From the NCBI GenBank assembly GCA_009733775.1, contig WOGZ01000095.1, forward strand, positions 46,908-110,907: a stretch of DNA of 64,000 bases, read 5' to 3'. How positions within the stretch are numbered: the stretch's first letter is position 1; every line of letters starts with the position of its first letter. Positions 33,137 through 42,115 of the stretch are shown here, piece after piece. Source of the stretch: Alectoria sarmentosa (Eukaryota > Ascomycota > Lecanoromycetes > Lecanorales > Parmeliaceae). Both the position numbers and the translations under genes were made by a program. A model generated the notes under the pieces. It made no database searches. It saw only the letters and a program-made list of their open reading frames with translations, and was not told the DNA's origin.

Positions 33137-33325
33137 GTGAACGAACATCAGACGGTGTGGGGTCAGATGGTCTGTGAACGAAGCACCAGATGGTGTGAGG
33201 CCAGATGGCCGATGAACGAAACACCAGACGGTGTGGGGTCAGACGATCCGTGAACGAAACACCAGACGGTGTGGGGCCAGACGGTTTGTGAACGAAACAT
33301 CAGACGGTGTGGGGCCAGAAGGCCT
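33137..33325 (+). repeat. 38-bp tandem repeat, five copies, inside the LTR element
   Basis: Five adjacent units (37, 38, 38, 38, 38 bp) of the form GTGAACGAAACACCAGACGG then TGTGGGGYCAGACGG. The units vary at a few sites. There are no unique spacers, so this is a minisatellite and not CRISPR. It lies between the Gag frame and the 3' LTR. Confidence 0.85.
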
Positions 33326-33375
33326 GTGTATAGTTACATGTTTTTGATGGATTGGTATGTTTGGCTGCAGGGGCG

Positions 33376-33505
33376 TGTCAAAATTTGGCCCTTAAGACAT
33401 CCCAATCACCTCGTATTCCGAAACACCTAATTTCGTACTGTATATACTACTTGTCCCAGAGACATCCTGGATAATTAATTCATCCATTCTGAATATATTT
33501 CAACA
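33376..33505 (+). repeat. 3' LTR, 130 bp
   Basis: Same ends as the 5' LTR; directly followed by the target duplication GAAGC. No strong polypurine tract precedes it, only GCAGGGGCG. Confidence 0.88.
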
Positions 33506-33847
33506 GAAGCTGCAATTCTGCGTACGAGTATTCCGACCACGCACCCATTGGCAGCCAGTCACGCCAGTCAAGTCACATTCAGCTTCAATTTGAATGCCAC
33601 TTTACGGACCTGAGACAAACGTCGTTGGGCACCCACGCCAGAAATGGAGCGGATGTGGGGGACATGCGCGGATGAGGCACTTCCTTCACGTCATACATCC
33701 CTAGGAGTATTGGCTGTGGATGACCACATGAACTCTACTTTCTTTCTTTCAAATTTGTCCATAATTTTGTTCAATAAAAACCAGTATCCCGCCTGTTGAA
33801 ATATATCAACCTCTTCTTTGGAACCGAAACTCCTTTCGACTAACATC
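33506..33847. promoter_or_regulatory. Promoter region of the GST gene next to the LTR element
   Basis: About 340 bases between the 3' LTR and the GST start. It contains a CAATAAAA stretch and a pyrimidine-rich leader. The LTR sits close enough to affect GST expression, which is inference only. Confidence 0.35.
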
Positions 33848-34889
33848 ATGGCGCCCCCAAAGCCAGACATTGTGCTCTACACATCCGGCACACCTAACGG
33901 GCAGAAAGCCAGCATTACATTGGAAGAGCTTGGTCTACCCTACGAAGTGCAAAACATTCAGATTAGCAAGAACGTTCAGAAGGAAGACTGGTACTTGAAG
34001 ATCAATCCCAATGGAAGGATCCCAGCTCTTGTTGATAAGACGCCTTCAACTGATGGGAAACCGCGTGAAAAGAGAATCTTCGAGTCTGGAGCAATGATGC
34101 TATACCTTTGCGAGAGGTATGACCCAGAACATAAGCTTTCGTATCCATACGATTCAGATGAATATTGGGAGGTTGTTGAATGGCTTGTCTGGATGCAAAG
34201 TGGACTCGGACCAATGCAGGTAAGTTGGCATGGCCCAGAACCTGTAGCCCGACTTGCGGCTGTAATTCTGAGAGTCGTAGGGCCAAGCGAATCACTTCTA
34301 CCGCTATGCTCCGGAGAAGATCCAGTATGGCATCAATCGATATCAGACTGAGACCAAGCGCTTGTACCAAGTGCTAGAAGATCGCCTTGAATCTCAGTCC
34401 AACAGCGGTTCAAGGGAGCCATGGACTGTCGGCAAAAAGCTGACTATCGCTGATCTTGCTTCCTTTGCCTGGATCAATTGGGCTGAATGGGCAGGTGTTG
34501 AGGTGAAAGAGTTCAAACATGTCAAATCATGGTTGGATCGTATCAATGCTAGACCAGCAATCAAAAAGGGGTTAGATGTCCCTGGTTAGTTATCTTTTCC
34601 GAGCCTTTCCTGCCTCACTCGTGCAGCATTCTGAGCCGCAAGACCTAAACGCTCCCTGGACCTGTCTCACGACTCATATCCAATCCCAATAGAGACATGC
34701 TGACTTCGAAATCATCAAGAGCCATTCGAGATGAAGAAGAAGATGCAAAGCAAGGTCAGACGTCACGTTCATGGGGTAAGATGCAAATATAGCTGACGTT
34801 AAATTCAGGAGGGCGAGGAAGAATATCAGAAGATGCATAGCCAATGGGTCATGAAAGGACAAGAAGCCGACCAGGAAAAGCACAAATGA
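33848..34889 (+). CDS. Glutathione S-transferase, Ure2-like
   Basis: Four exons: 33848-34219, 34281-34584, 34720-34754, 34809-34889, 263 residues. The N-terminal thioredoxin-like domain has IVLYTSGTPNGQKASITLEE, the glutathione site NPNGRIPALVD and FESGAMMLYLCERYD (residues about 60-95). The C-terminal helical domain has GQANHFYRYAPEKIQYGINR and KLTIADLASFAWINWAEW. That is the Ure2p-like fungal GST subgroup, which conjugates or peroxidises electrophiles with glutathione, in the cytosol. The third exon is only 35 nt and follows an introner-like intron; the last exon adds a charged tail EGEEEYQKMHSQW..KHK. Without the two last introns the protein would end soon after the GST core. Confidence 0.9.
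34585..34719 (+). repeat. Introner-like intron in the GST gene (135 nt)
   Basis: Donor GTTAGTTATCTTTTCCGAG, diverged core CGCAAGACCTAAACGCTCCC, 3' end CATGCTGACTTCGAAATCAT then CAAG. Phase 1. The 3' end is almost identical to those of the amidase and SNF2 intron 7 copies. Confidence 0.7.
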
Positions 34890-36703
34890 GCACATGACAG
34901 CGATGTTTGCTTGGGATCCGAGAAAATAGCCTGGGATCATGATACTCGAAGCAAACATTATATATGGAATTGTGTTCAGTACCTAAAGAATGAGATGTGT
35001 GTGTGTGAAAGTAGGGTGGGACTGTTGTGACCCCAATTTGTCTATCGTTTATGCCAAGGCTCCTGGTAGAGTACCTTGGAACTCAGGAGAAGACGCCTTA
35101 GCCTTGTATCTTACTACTACGGCCTCTCGAGTCCGTCCTGTCACACGTTCACCCATATCTCTACCAACAACAGTTTGGCAGAGACAGCTAGATGGAAGAG
35201 CCCACTAAGGAAGGAAACGATTTTGTGATACCAGATATATGGTAACTTCTATATCCGCCCACGTTGAACAAGATATGATAGATCCTATAACTTTGAAATA
35301 GGTAGGAGCCGCTGGGGCTGCCTTCCGCGAAGTATTTCCATAGGCCAGAAGTACCTAAATGCTAGACTTGCAAGACTACAAATTCAATGCTCTCCCAATA
35401 TTCAAAGATCTTGATCTTCGACTGCCAGGCCTGTCATATCAACATCTTGGCGCAATCGATGCCTATCCTCCTCGGAATCACTTGACTTACTTGAAGCAAC
35501 CCGACAGGACACTTGGTACTCTCTCGAACACAGTGAGAATTAACAAGAACCTGCGAGATTCAAGAGCTGAAAAACCCTTCACGACAGATTCTTCAAGGGG
35601 CCTCTTAAGATTATATCAGTAAAAAGCGCCCACCCGCCTTTAACGCTGTCCTCGTCTCGCAGGCTGGAGATCACAACAATGGAAGTTAGTCAACACATTG
35701 ACCGTGCGATCAAGTCTTCTACTAGCAAGTCTTCTCCAGTTTGTTATGGGCAGGGAGTCGATACTATTTACCTGTTCGAAGGTTGAAGAATCTTCTAGTC
35801 CAAGCATTCTTGATTGAACATGGTCGAATGTCAGCACATCTCATATCCTTGCATATGGCAAACTTCAAGGGCTGCCGACCGAACACTAGAAACCCATTCA
35901 ACAAACACAACACAACACAACGACAAAGCGACCTACGGCAAATCTTTCTGCATCGCAATCCCTCTTCCTCAGCAGACCTAAAAGTTTATTACACAAGATC
36001 TAATCATAACTCTCGTCACTCAAAAGTTACTGCGTTGCAAAGAAAGCAATATTTTGATGTTCTGCCGAAGACAATTTACTACCAACTTGCTAAGATATGG
36101 GATAGTCCTGAGGCCATTCGAGGCGTAAGCGGCGCCTTTATAGATCATGACACAGAAGGTCGAAGTCTTCATCAAACGTTTGTCCGGCGCTCAATGGGCT
36201 GCGAGGCCGGGATCGAACCACTGGCCGAGATGTGCGATGTGGTCGATCACGAACGAAGACTTGAATGAAAATGGAGGTAACACGATGGGCTGACTCCTGT
36301 TGAATTTTGAGATGAGCCGTTTCTACACGCGTTGATATTCCATAGTATCATTCGTATTGTTCGAGCGCTATTTCATTTTCTACGATTCCATATCCTCAAA
36401 CTTTTTTAACGGTGCCAAGACGCGCGCGTTGAGAAAGGACCAAAAGGGCAGGTGAGGAAAAGATAAGACGATCATGTTTGCCGGTTCAGAGCGGGGGAAT
36501 CCACCTCGCACGAGGCCTGGAACAGCAACCCCAGTCCAAAGGATCCTGGTGAAGATGGTACGTGATCAGACTCACCATAATCATCGGGACCTAGGTACGT
36601 GGATGAATATCCGTATTATAACATTTCCATCCTGTCCGCTTTCCTTCTACCCTTCCTGCCTCTCACCCCCCTACCCTGCCGCCTGCTCCTCTCCCACCTC
36701 GGC
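34890..36703. other. Gene-poor stretch, no supported gene
   Basis: About 1.8 kb between the GST stop and the amidase start. A plus-strand frame at 35741-36268 (175 codons) has no recognisable domain and a low-complexity, basic composition. A GGGATCGAACC box at 36210 looks like part of a tRNA T-arm, but no tRNA folds around it. Confidence 0.4.
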
Positions 36704-39393
36704 ATGCTCTCCCTCAAATCTCCAGCCTCATTCGTCTTCCTCTCTTCCCTCTTCCAGCATCTCAACTGGGCCGTCTCCCTCACATCCACCGGACAAACCC
36801 TCGTCCTCAATGACATTCCCTATTACGTCCCTGCCAATCCCTTTGCTACGGTCCCATTTCCCAACTCGCTGCAGAGTGCCGCATCTGCTGGTGGTCTAGC
36901 GCCGGTGACTGTCGTTGTACTGTCCGCTTCGAATGCTCGTCTGAATGGACTGGAGCAGGCGATTGATGGGTTTGGGGTGGATGATGTCTGGAATGAGGGA
37001 TTTTTGGAGGGTATGTGCATGTTTGAGGTGTTTTACTTTCGTCAGAAATGTGGACTTTCGTAGTCATATTTTTTAAAGCTTCAATTTGTTTTGACTACCA
37101 GATCAGGGGGGTTGGTATATCGCTGTCTCCTTTTCTCACAAATTTATTCAATGACTTTAAATTAAATGTCTTCTGATTATACTGACGTGCCCTGAATGCG
37201 TATTGACATGTTTCGTTTTCATTTTACACGTTCCTTTCTTCAAAAGTGCCGGGTTTTCGTTCACAATCTGTGCTAGCACCGATGAAAATATCTTTCACAT
37301 ACGAAATTACTGACGCGGTATTCAAGCCATTCTGGTCTCATACGCCACAGGAGTAAAGCCAATAATTCCCTTTAATGGTTCATTTACACTCCCAGGAGCC
37401 AATCAGTCAAGCATAATATCTGTTCTTCAATCAAACTCATCCTCCAGCATACCATCCGGCCCTTACTTCCTCTCCACTTCCGGCTCTCTCTATCAACCAT
37501 TGAGACTCTACTCTGACTTTGCCGGCGCCTTCACCCAGCCTCTGATTCGCGTCTCAAACTCAGCTTACGCCGCCCTCCCAGCCAACATAGCTGGCATCCA
37601 ATCACCCGCCGTCGGCGTCCCCTCGCGCCTCTACTACACCAAAACCGCACACCAGCCCCTCGCAGGCGTCTGTCTCGGCGTCAAAGACATCTACGACGTC
37701 GCAGGTGTGAGAACGAGCGATGGCAACAGGGCTTGGTACGGACTCTTCCCGCCTGCCAGCGTCAACGCGGTGCCTGTGCAGCGGCTCGTCGATGCCGGGG
37801 CTGTGATTGTGGGCAAGATGAAGACGAGCCAGTTCGCGAACGGGGAGACGGCGACGGCGGATTGGGTGGATTACCATTCTCCTTTTAACCCGCGCGGTGA
37901 TGGCTATCAGGATCCTTCGTCTTCTTCCTCTGGGCCTGGCGCCGGTGAGGGGTCATATCCGTGGCTGGATCTGGGCTTGGGCTCTGATACAGGCGGTAGT
38001 ATTCGCGGGCCCAGTCAGGTGCAAGGGCTTTTTGGCAACCGACCTTCACATGGCCTCGTGGCCCTCACAGGCGTGATGCCGCTGGCGCCGCAGCTTGACA
38101 CTGCAGGCTTTCTCACCCGCGACCCGGCGATTTGGGTTGCGGCTGCGAAAGTGCTGTATGCGGACTTGCCATTTTACAACCAGTATCCCAAGACATTATA
38201 CACAGTCGATTACCCCACGAGCGCAGATAACGAGGCAGATGCGGTGCTCTTGGCTTTCCTCGCCAAACTGGAAGGATTCCTGTCGACTAGCGCTACGGCG
38301 CTGAATCTGTCGACCTTGTGGAAGAGCACGCTGCCTGCGGGTGCAGATCCTTCGCTGGATGAATTCCTAAATATCACATATCCGATTTTGATTTCGAAGG
38401 AGCAGACGATGCTGGTCCGGGATCCTTTCTATGCGGCTTATGCCGCTGTACATGATGGGCGAAGGCCTTTTATCGATCCGGCGCCTTTGGTAGACGACCT
38501 TGATAGTATCTCCCCCTGCGGAAGATAGAATTGAACTGATCGTTTGTTGGTGACAGGTTCGATGGGCGTTCGGAGACAGTTACCCGAATTCCACACTGAC
38601 GGAAGCGGTGGCGAACAAAACTGTCTTCCAGGACTGGTGGAGTGCGAATGTGCAGAGGAATGATAGCGCCACTTGCTCTGATAGCTTGCTGCTATATACG
38701 GCTGGTGTGAATCCGTTGTATCGGAATGAGTACAACGGGTTTGTTACACACTCCCCACCAGGTGGCTCTTTCTAAGACCTCACTGCTCTATCCTATTGTA
38801 GAGAGTACCATTAACGACGAGGTTCTGCTCTAGTCCTCCACAAGTCCCATGTATGTATCTTCGGAGTCCATGTTTCCTCTTTTGAACCAAATATTGAGTC
38901 TCGAGACATGTCTCGGGAGCTTCCACCCTCTAGACGTGTTTCAAGGCTCGTCATACCCCCTTAAACAAACAAGACTGACTCGGAAATCATAATCCAGATG
39001 GCTTCGGCACAAGCCGCATCTCGCCCTTCACGGAAGTGCCTGATTTCGTGATACCCAGTAAGCTCTTTCCCTATTCGATCCTATTTTACCCACCTACAAA
39101 CTGAACATCCTCCACAGTCGGCTCGGCAGCTTACAACTCAACCATAACCCTACACACGGAATTTTTGCCTGTAACGGTAGACATTTTGGGTAAGCCGTCG
39201 CCCTCTACTCTATTCTCCCGTCGTTTCCCTAGACGAAATTTGCTCCGTGCTGACCCAGCCGCGATTTGCAGCGGCGAAAGGCTGCGACGGCCTCATCTTT
39301 AATCTGGTGCAGGACTTGCAAGTGGCGGGGATCGTAAATGCGAGTTTGACGGGGCAGACGATTACAGGTGGGGAGATTTTGCTGAGGATGTAG
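36704..39393 (+). CDS. Secreted amidase with N-terminal Arp1-type domain
   Basis: Seven exons: 36704-37010, 37327-38489, 38557-38738, 38834-38850, 38998-39057, 39118-39189, 39272-39393, 640 residues. A signal peptide (MLSLKSPASFVFLSSLFQHL) starts at 36704. The N-terminal domain contains LVLNDIPYYVPANPF as in scytalone dehydratase Arp1-like leaders. The amidase signature follows: GVKDIYDVAGVRTSDGNRAW with the catalytic Lys, then GSDTGGSIRGPSQVQGLFG holding the cis-Ser and nucleophile Ser of the Ser-Ser-Lys triad. The end reads AAKGCDGLIFNLVQDLQVAG. It hydrolyses an unknown amide outside the cell or in the secretory path. Oddities: a 17-nt exon 4 (codes GPPQVP) lies before an introner-like intron, and intron 1 is 316 nt and may carry an older introner-like sequence. 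Confidence 0.85.
37011..37326 (+). repeat. Unusually long amidase intron, possibly introner-derived (316 nt)
   Basis: Starts GTATGTGCATGTTTG and ends GAAATTACTGACGCGG then TATTCAAG. GACATGTTTCG at 37205-37215 matches the introner-like core. The rest does not align by eye, so this could be an old, expanded copy or chance. Confidence 0.35.
38851..38997 (+). repeat. Introner-like intron in the amidase gene (147 nt)
   Basis: Donor GTATGTATCTTCGGAGTCC, core GAGACATGTCTCGGGAGC, then CTCTAGACGTGTTTCAAGGC and 3' end ACTGACTCGGAAATCATAAT then CCAG. It is nearly identical over its whole length to the intron at 44147-44294 on the other strand. GAGTCTCGAGACATGTCT pairs with AGACGTGTTTCAAGGCTC as a long hairpin. 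Phase 1. Confidence 0.85.
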
Positions 39394-39870
39394 ACGTGGG
39401 GATGGGGACTGCTAGTGAAAGAAGACTAGATATGGGCCAGCTGTGTCTGCCTAAATCAGAAGGGTTGTCAGCGAATGAGAAAGGGTAGATAGCTTGCAGA
39501 TGAAGCCTTGCAGTACTACTCATAGTACGCAGACCTGAGGTACTGTTACCTACTGTATAATTGGCTGCCATAGGCCGGATTTAAGCGCCAACCCTAGATC
39601 TAAATCCGGACGTAGATTCACTTTCGAGGTTCCTTGTTTCACCCATTGCCATTGTCCAGTGAATGAATCTCCTGTTCAGAAACAAGAGTACGCCGGTACG
39701 ATGTTTCATTCATGTGACAATGCCCAAGCTTCCATCCCTTCCTGGCTTTGTCCAAGCTCTTCGCACCAACACCCCAACCTCTCCTAGCCAACCTCACCAC
39801 CTAGCTTCACCTCCACAACAGCAAGCTATATAGAATCCCTCGCGCTATCTCTCTGTCACATAACACAACC
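39394..39870. other. Intergenic, promoter of the next gene
   Basis: About 475 bases. Pyrimidine-rich from 39740; no gene seen. Confidence 0.4.
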
Positions 39871-41187
39871 ATGGCTTTTACTTCCGTCTTCGCCAAAGCG
39901 AGCGGCTTCATTGCCCCCAGTCCACATCGCAGCAGCACCGCCTCCGCGACCAATTCAAACACACACGCAGAGCCCGAACAGCAGTCGGAAAGCGGCTCGA
40001 TGAGTCCCACCAAGCAGCGCACCGAGAAATGGCTCCGGGAACATATTCCAAATAAGAAAACATGCGGCAGTCTTGATCTACGCAAAGTGAAAGGAAGCAG
40101 GGTCATCAAGAGAAGTGGCCGCGATCAACGCAAGAAGCGCGCAAGCTTTTGGTTCCTACCGCTCTGGTTCGGTGGATCTGGTAAGAGCCAGAGCCAGAAC
40201 AACGATTGCGAGGAGGACGATCTCGAAGGCGATACGGTGATCGACAACGACGGATCTGTCGCAACTTCGGAATACGACAACGATCTCACGTTGGTCGTGG
40301 ATGATCATGGTGAGGGAAACAAAGGCGACGGGACAGCGCGCACTCTACAAGAACACAACGACCGCTATATCACCTACGATGATCCGCGCATCCAAGACTG
40401 GACTGAGGAAGAGCGATGGCTCTTCACCAAGCTCACGAACCGCGGCTACGAACCTTTGCTCCATAGCACCTGGATCATGGACTATCCGACCTTTCCTAAT
40501 CAGCTCTTTACGAACGACGAAAATCGGGTCTACATCAACAACGCTCATGGCTCAATCGGCAGAGGTACGCATTATCCGTCCGCTTTTTCTTGTCTGTGTT
40601 GTAGTTAACGTCTAACCCTTACAGCGTGTCGCTCCCTCACCGACCTCATCATGGCCGGCTCCCGTGTTCGCGACCAGATCCTCAGCAAAGCAGCGACTGA
40701 ACGACCCCTCTTCCACGCGATCAACAAGTATTACAAATGGTCAGTTGCGGATGGCAACGTGCAACACAAAGAGCATATTCCTGTCATCGCCATCGCCTCA
40801 GCCAAAGGTCAAGAGACAGTCGAAAGTGTGGTGGGCAGAGTCACCGATCAACTCCACTCCCTCGGCCGCCAGTACCGCGACAAATGGCGCTGCGCCAATC
40901 CTCACAAGAGCGAAGAGCATCAAAAGTTCACTCATGAGCTACCGACCTTGACTGGATTCGTGATCAAATACAGCATCGTAGCTATTGTGACTTGTGACAG
41001 CCGCGTGCCGGGGAATCCGATCAGGACTTTGGGGACTTTCGATTTCAAAGTGGTAGGACAGGATGTGTGGCATGCGCTCGCGGTTTCGATTGCCATGATT
41101 AGGGGCCGGAACTATCTGATGCAGTTGGACGAGCAAGGTGAATTGGGGCCTGAGGTCGTCGATTATGGCTCTGATCCAGATGCTTGA
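39871..41187 (+). CDS. Conserved fungal protein of unknown function
   Basis: Two exons, 39871-40564 and 40625-41187, 418 residues; the 60-nt intron joins NAHGSIGR to ACRSLTDLIMAG. Residues 1-150 are disordered and charged, with a basic KRSGRDQRKKRASFWFLPLW patch and an acidic run (NDCEEDDLEGD). The folded part begins near residue 175: DPRIQDWTEEERWLFTKLTN, RGYEPLLHSTWIMDYPTFPN, then VIAIASAKGQETVESVVGRV and NPIRTLGTFDFKVVGQDVWH. The D(W)TEEE.WLF.KL..RG.EPL...TW..DF pattern is one I associate with uncharacterised ascomycete proteins. No signal peptide or membrane helix. No function can be given. Confidence 0.7.
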
Positions 41188-42115
41188 TTCAGGAAAAATT
41201 ATGGGTGACCCTAGCAGTCAGGTATTCGGTGAGGACAAAACGGCAAGGGTCAGTCACGTTGCAAGTTGTTCAAGAGCGGAGGAGTCAGTGTTCTGTTGGT
41301 GTTCAAATATCCGAGATACCCCCTGTTGCGTTCAGGATAGCGAATGTTTCCTTCTTCGGAACCATGTCCATTAAATCCAAGCTCATGTAACTTCAATGGC
41401 CACTAACTTCATATTGTTGATCAATGAACATCAACGCATCGCTGAGCTTATTGACATCGATACTCCCTATGTAGAAAACTCACGTCTCCTACATCGTGGG
41501 GCTGCTCATCCTCATCCTCGTGAATAGTCCTATCCCTCAGATCTCAACCTCCAACAATCCGTTTCGGTGCTAACGACCCACTCTTGTGTCGACATCTGAA
41601 GGCGCTGTAAATAAGTAGATATTACCGAATTGGTAGAGGCCATGAGTTCGTCGCCTTTCTCGCCTGCGGAGAGAACACATCTTGCCACCCTGGGTTGCAC
41701 GATCTTTTGAGCTAACGTCACCGAGATCTGACACTACCTCAATATGCAAGTAATATCCAAGACGACGCAGGGAGCTAAGCAAGAGGGCGAGCCGATGAGC
41801 CTGCATCGGGCGTGCTGCCAGGATAAATTGCTGTCGTTGTTGATATGAGTCCCAAAGACATTGAGAACTGAGACGAGGAGGAGTAGATTTCTTTCGGCTC
41901 AAGGCTCGCTGTCCGATGTGATCTCTGTCATGGCAGCGGAGACTTTCGGCTTGGTGAACATCGTTTGCGTCCAAACAGACACACCCGGCGTCGAGACTCT
42001 TTCTGGCAGCTTGCCTGGCGTGCTGCCACATTTACCCAAGCTCTAATTAGGTATGCGCTTTAGCAATGCTGACGTTGAGACCGTGTCGAGATCAGTCTCG
42101 CTACAACTCGATACG
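41188..42115. other. Intergenic, one doubtful frame
   Basis: About 930 bases between convergent genes. A minus-strand frame at 41570-42031 (153 codons) includes PMQAHRLALLLSSLRRLGYY and might be a small gene, but it lacks any recognised domain. Confidence 0.3.

Larger units (their letters stand above)
32023..33505 (+). mobile_element. Compact 1,483-bp LTR retroelement, Gag-only (copia-like)
   Basis: Two 130-bp direct repeats (32023-32152 and 33376-33505) start TG, end CA and differ at six sites, all transitions. The element is flanked by a perfect 5-bp duplication, GAAGC (32018-32022 and 33506-33510). GGTTATGCG just inside the 5' LTR resembles the half-tRNA-iMet primer site of copia elements. 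The interior carries one Gag-like frame and a 38-bp tandem array, but no protease, integrase, reverse transcriptase or RNase H. It is therefore non-autonomous and must have been moved by another element. Confidence 0.88.

Noticed and set aside
33137..33325. CRISPR-like repeat array
   Set aside because: The 38-bp units are directly adjacent with no unique spacers, lie inside an LTR element, and the genome is eukaryotic.
36195..36225. Possible tRNA gene on the minus strand (GGTTCGATCC box)
   Set aside because: The T-stem does not pair, there is no properly spaced A box, and no acceptor stem can be formed with upstream sequence.
35741..36268. 175-codon plus-strand frame
   Set aside because: Basic low-information sequence without a domain; similar-size chance frames occur on the other strand.
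41570..42031. 153-codon minus-strand frame
   Set aside because: No recognisable domain, no conserved start context and no introns; support is too weak to call a gene.
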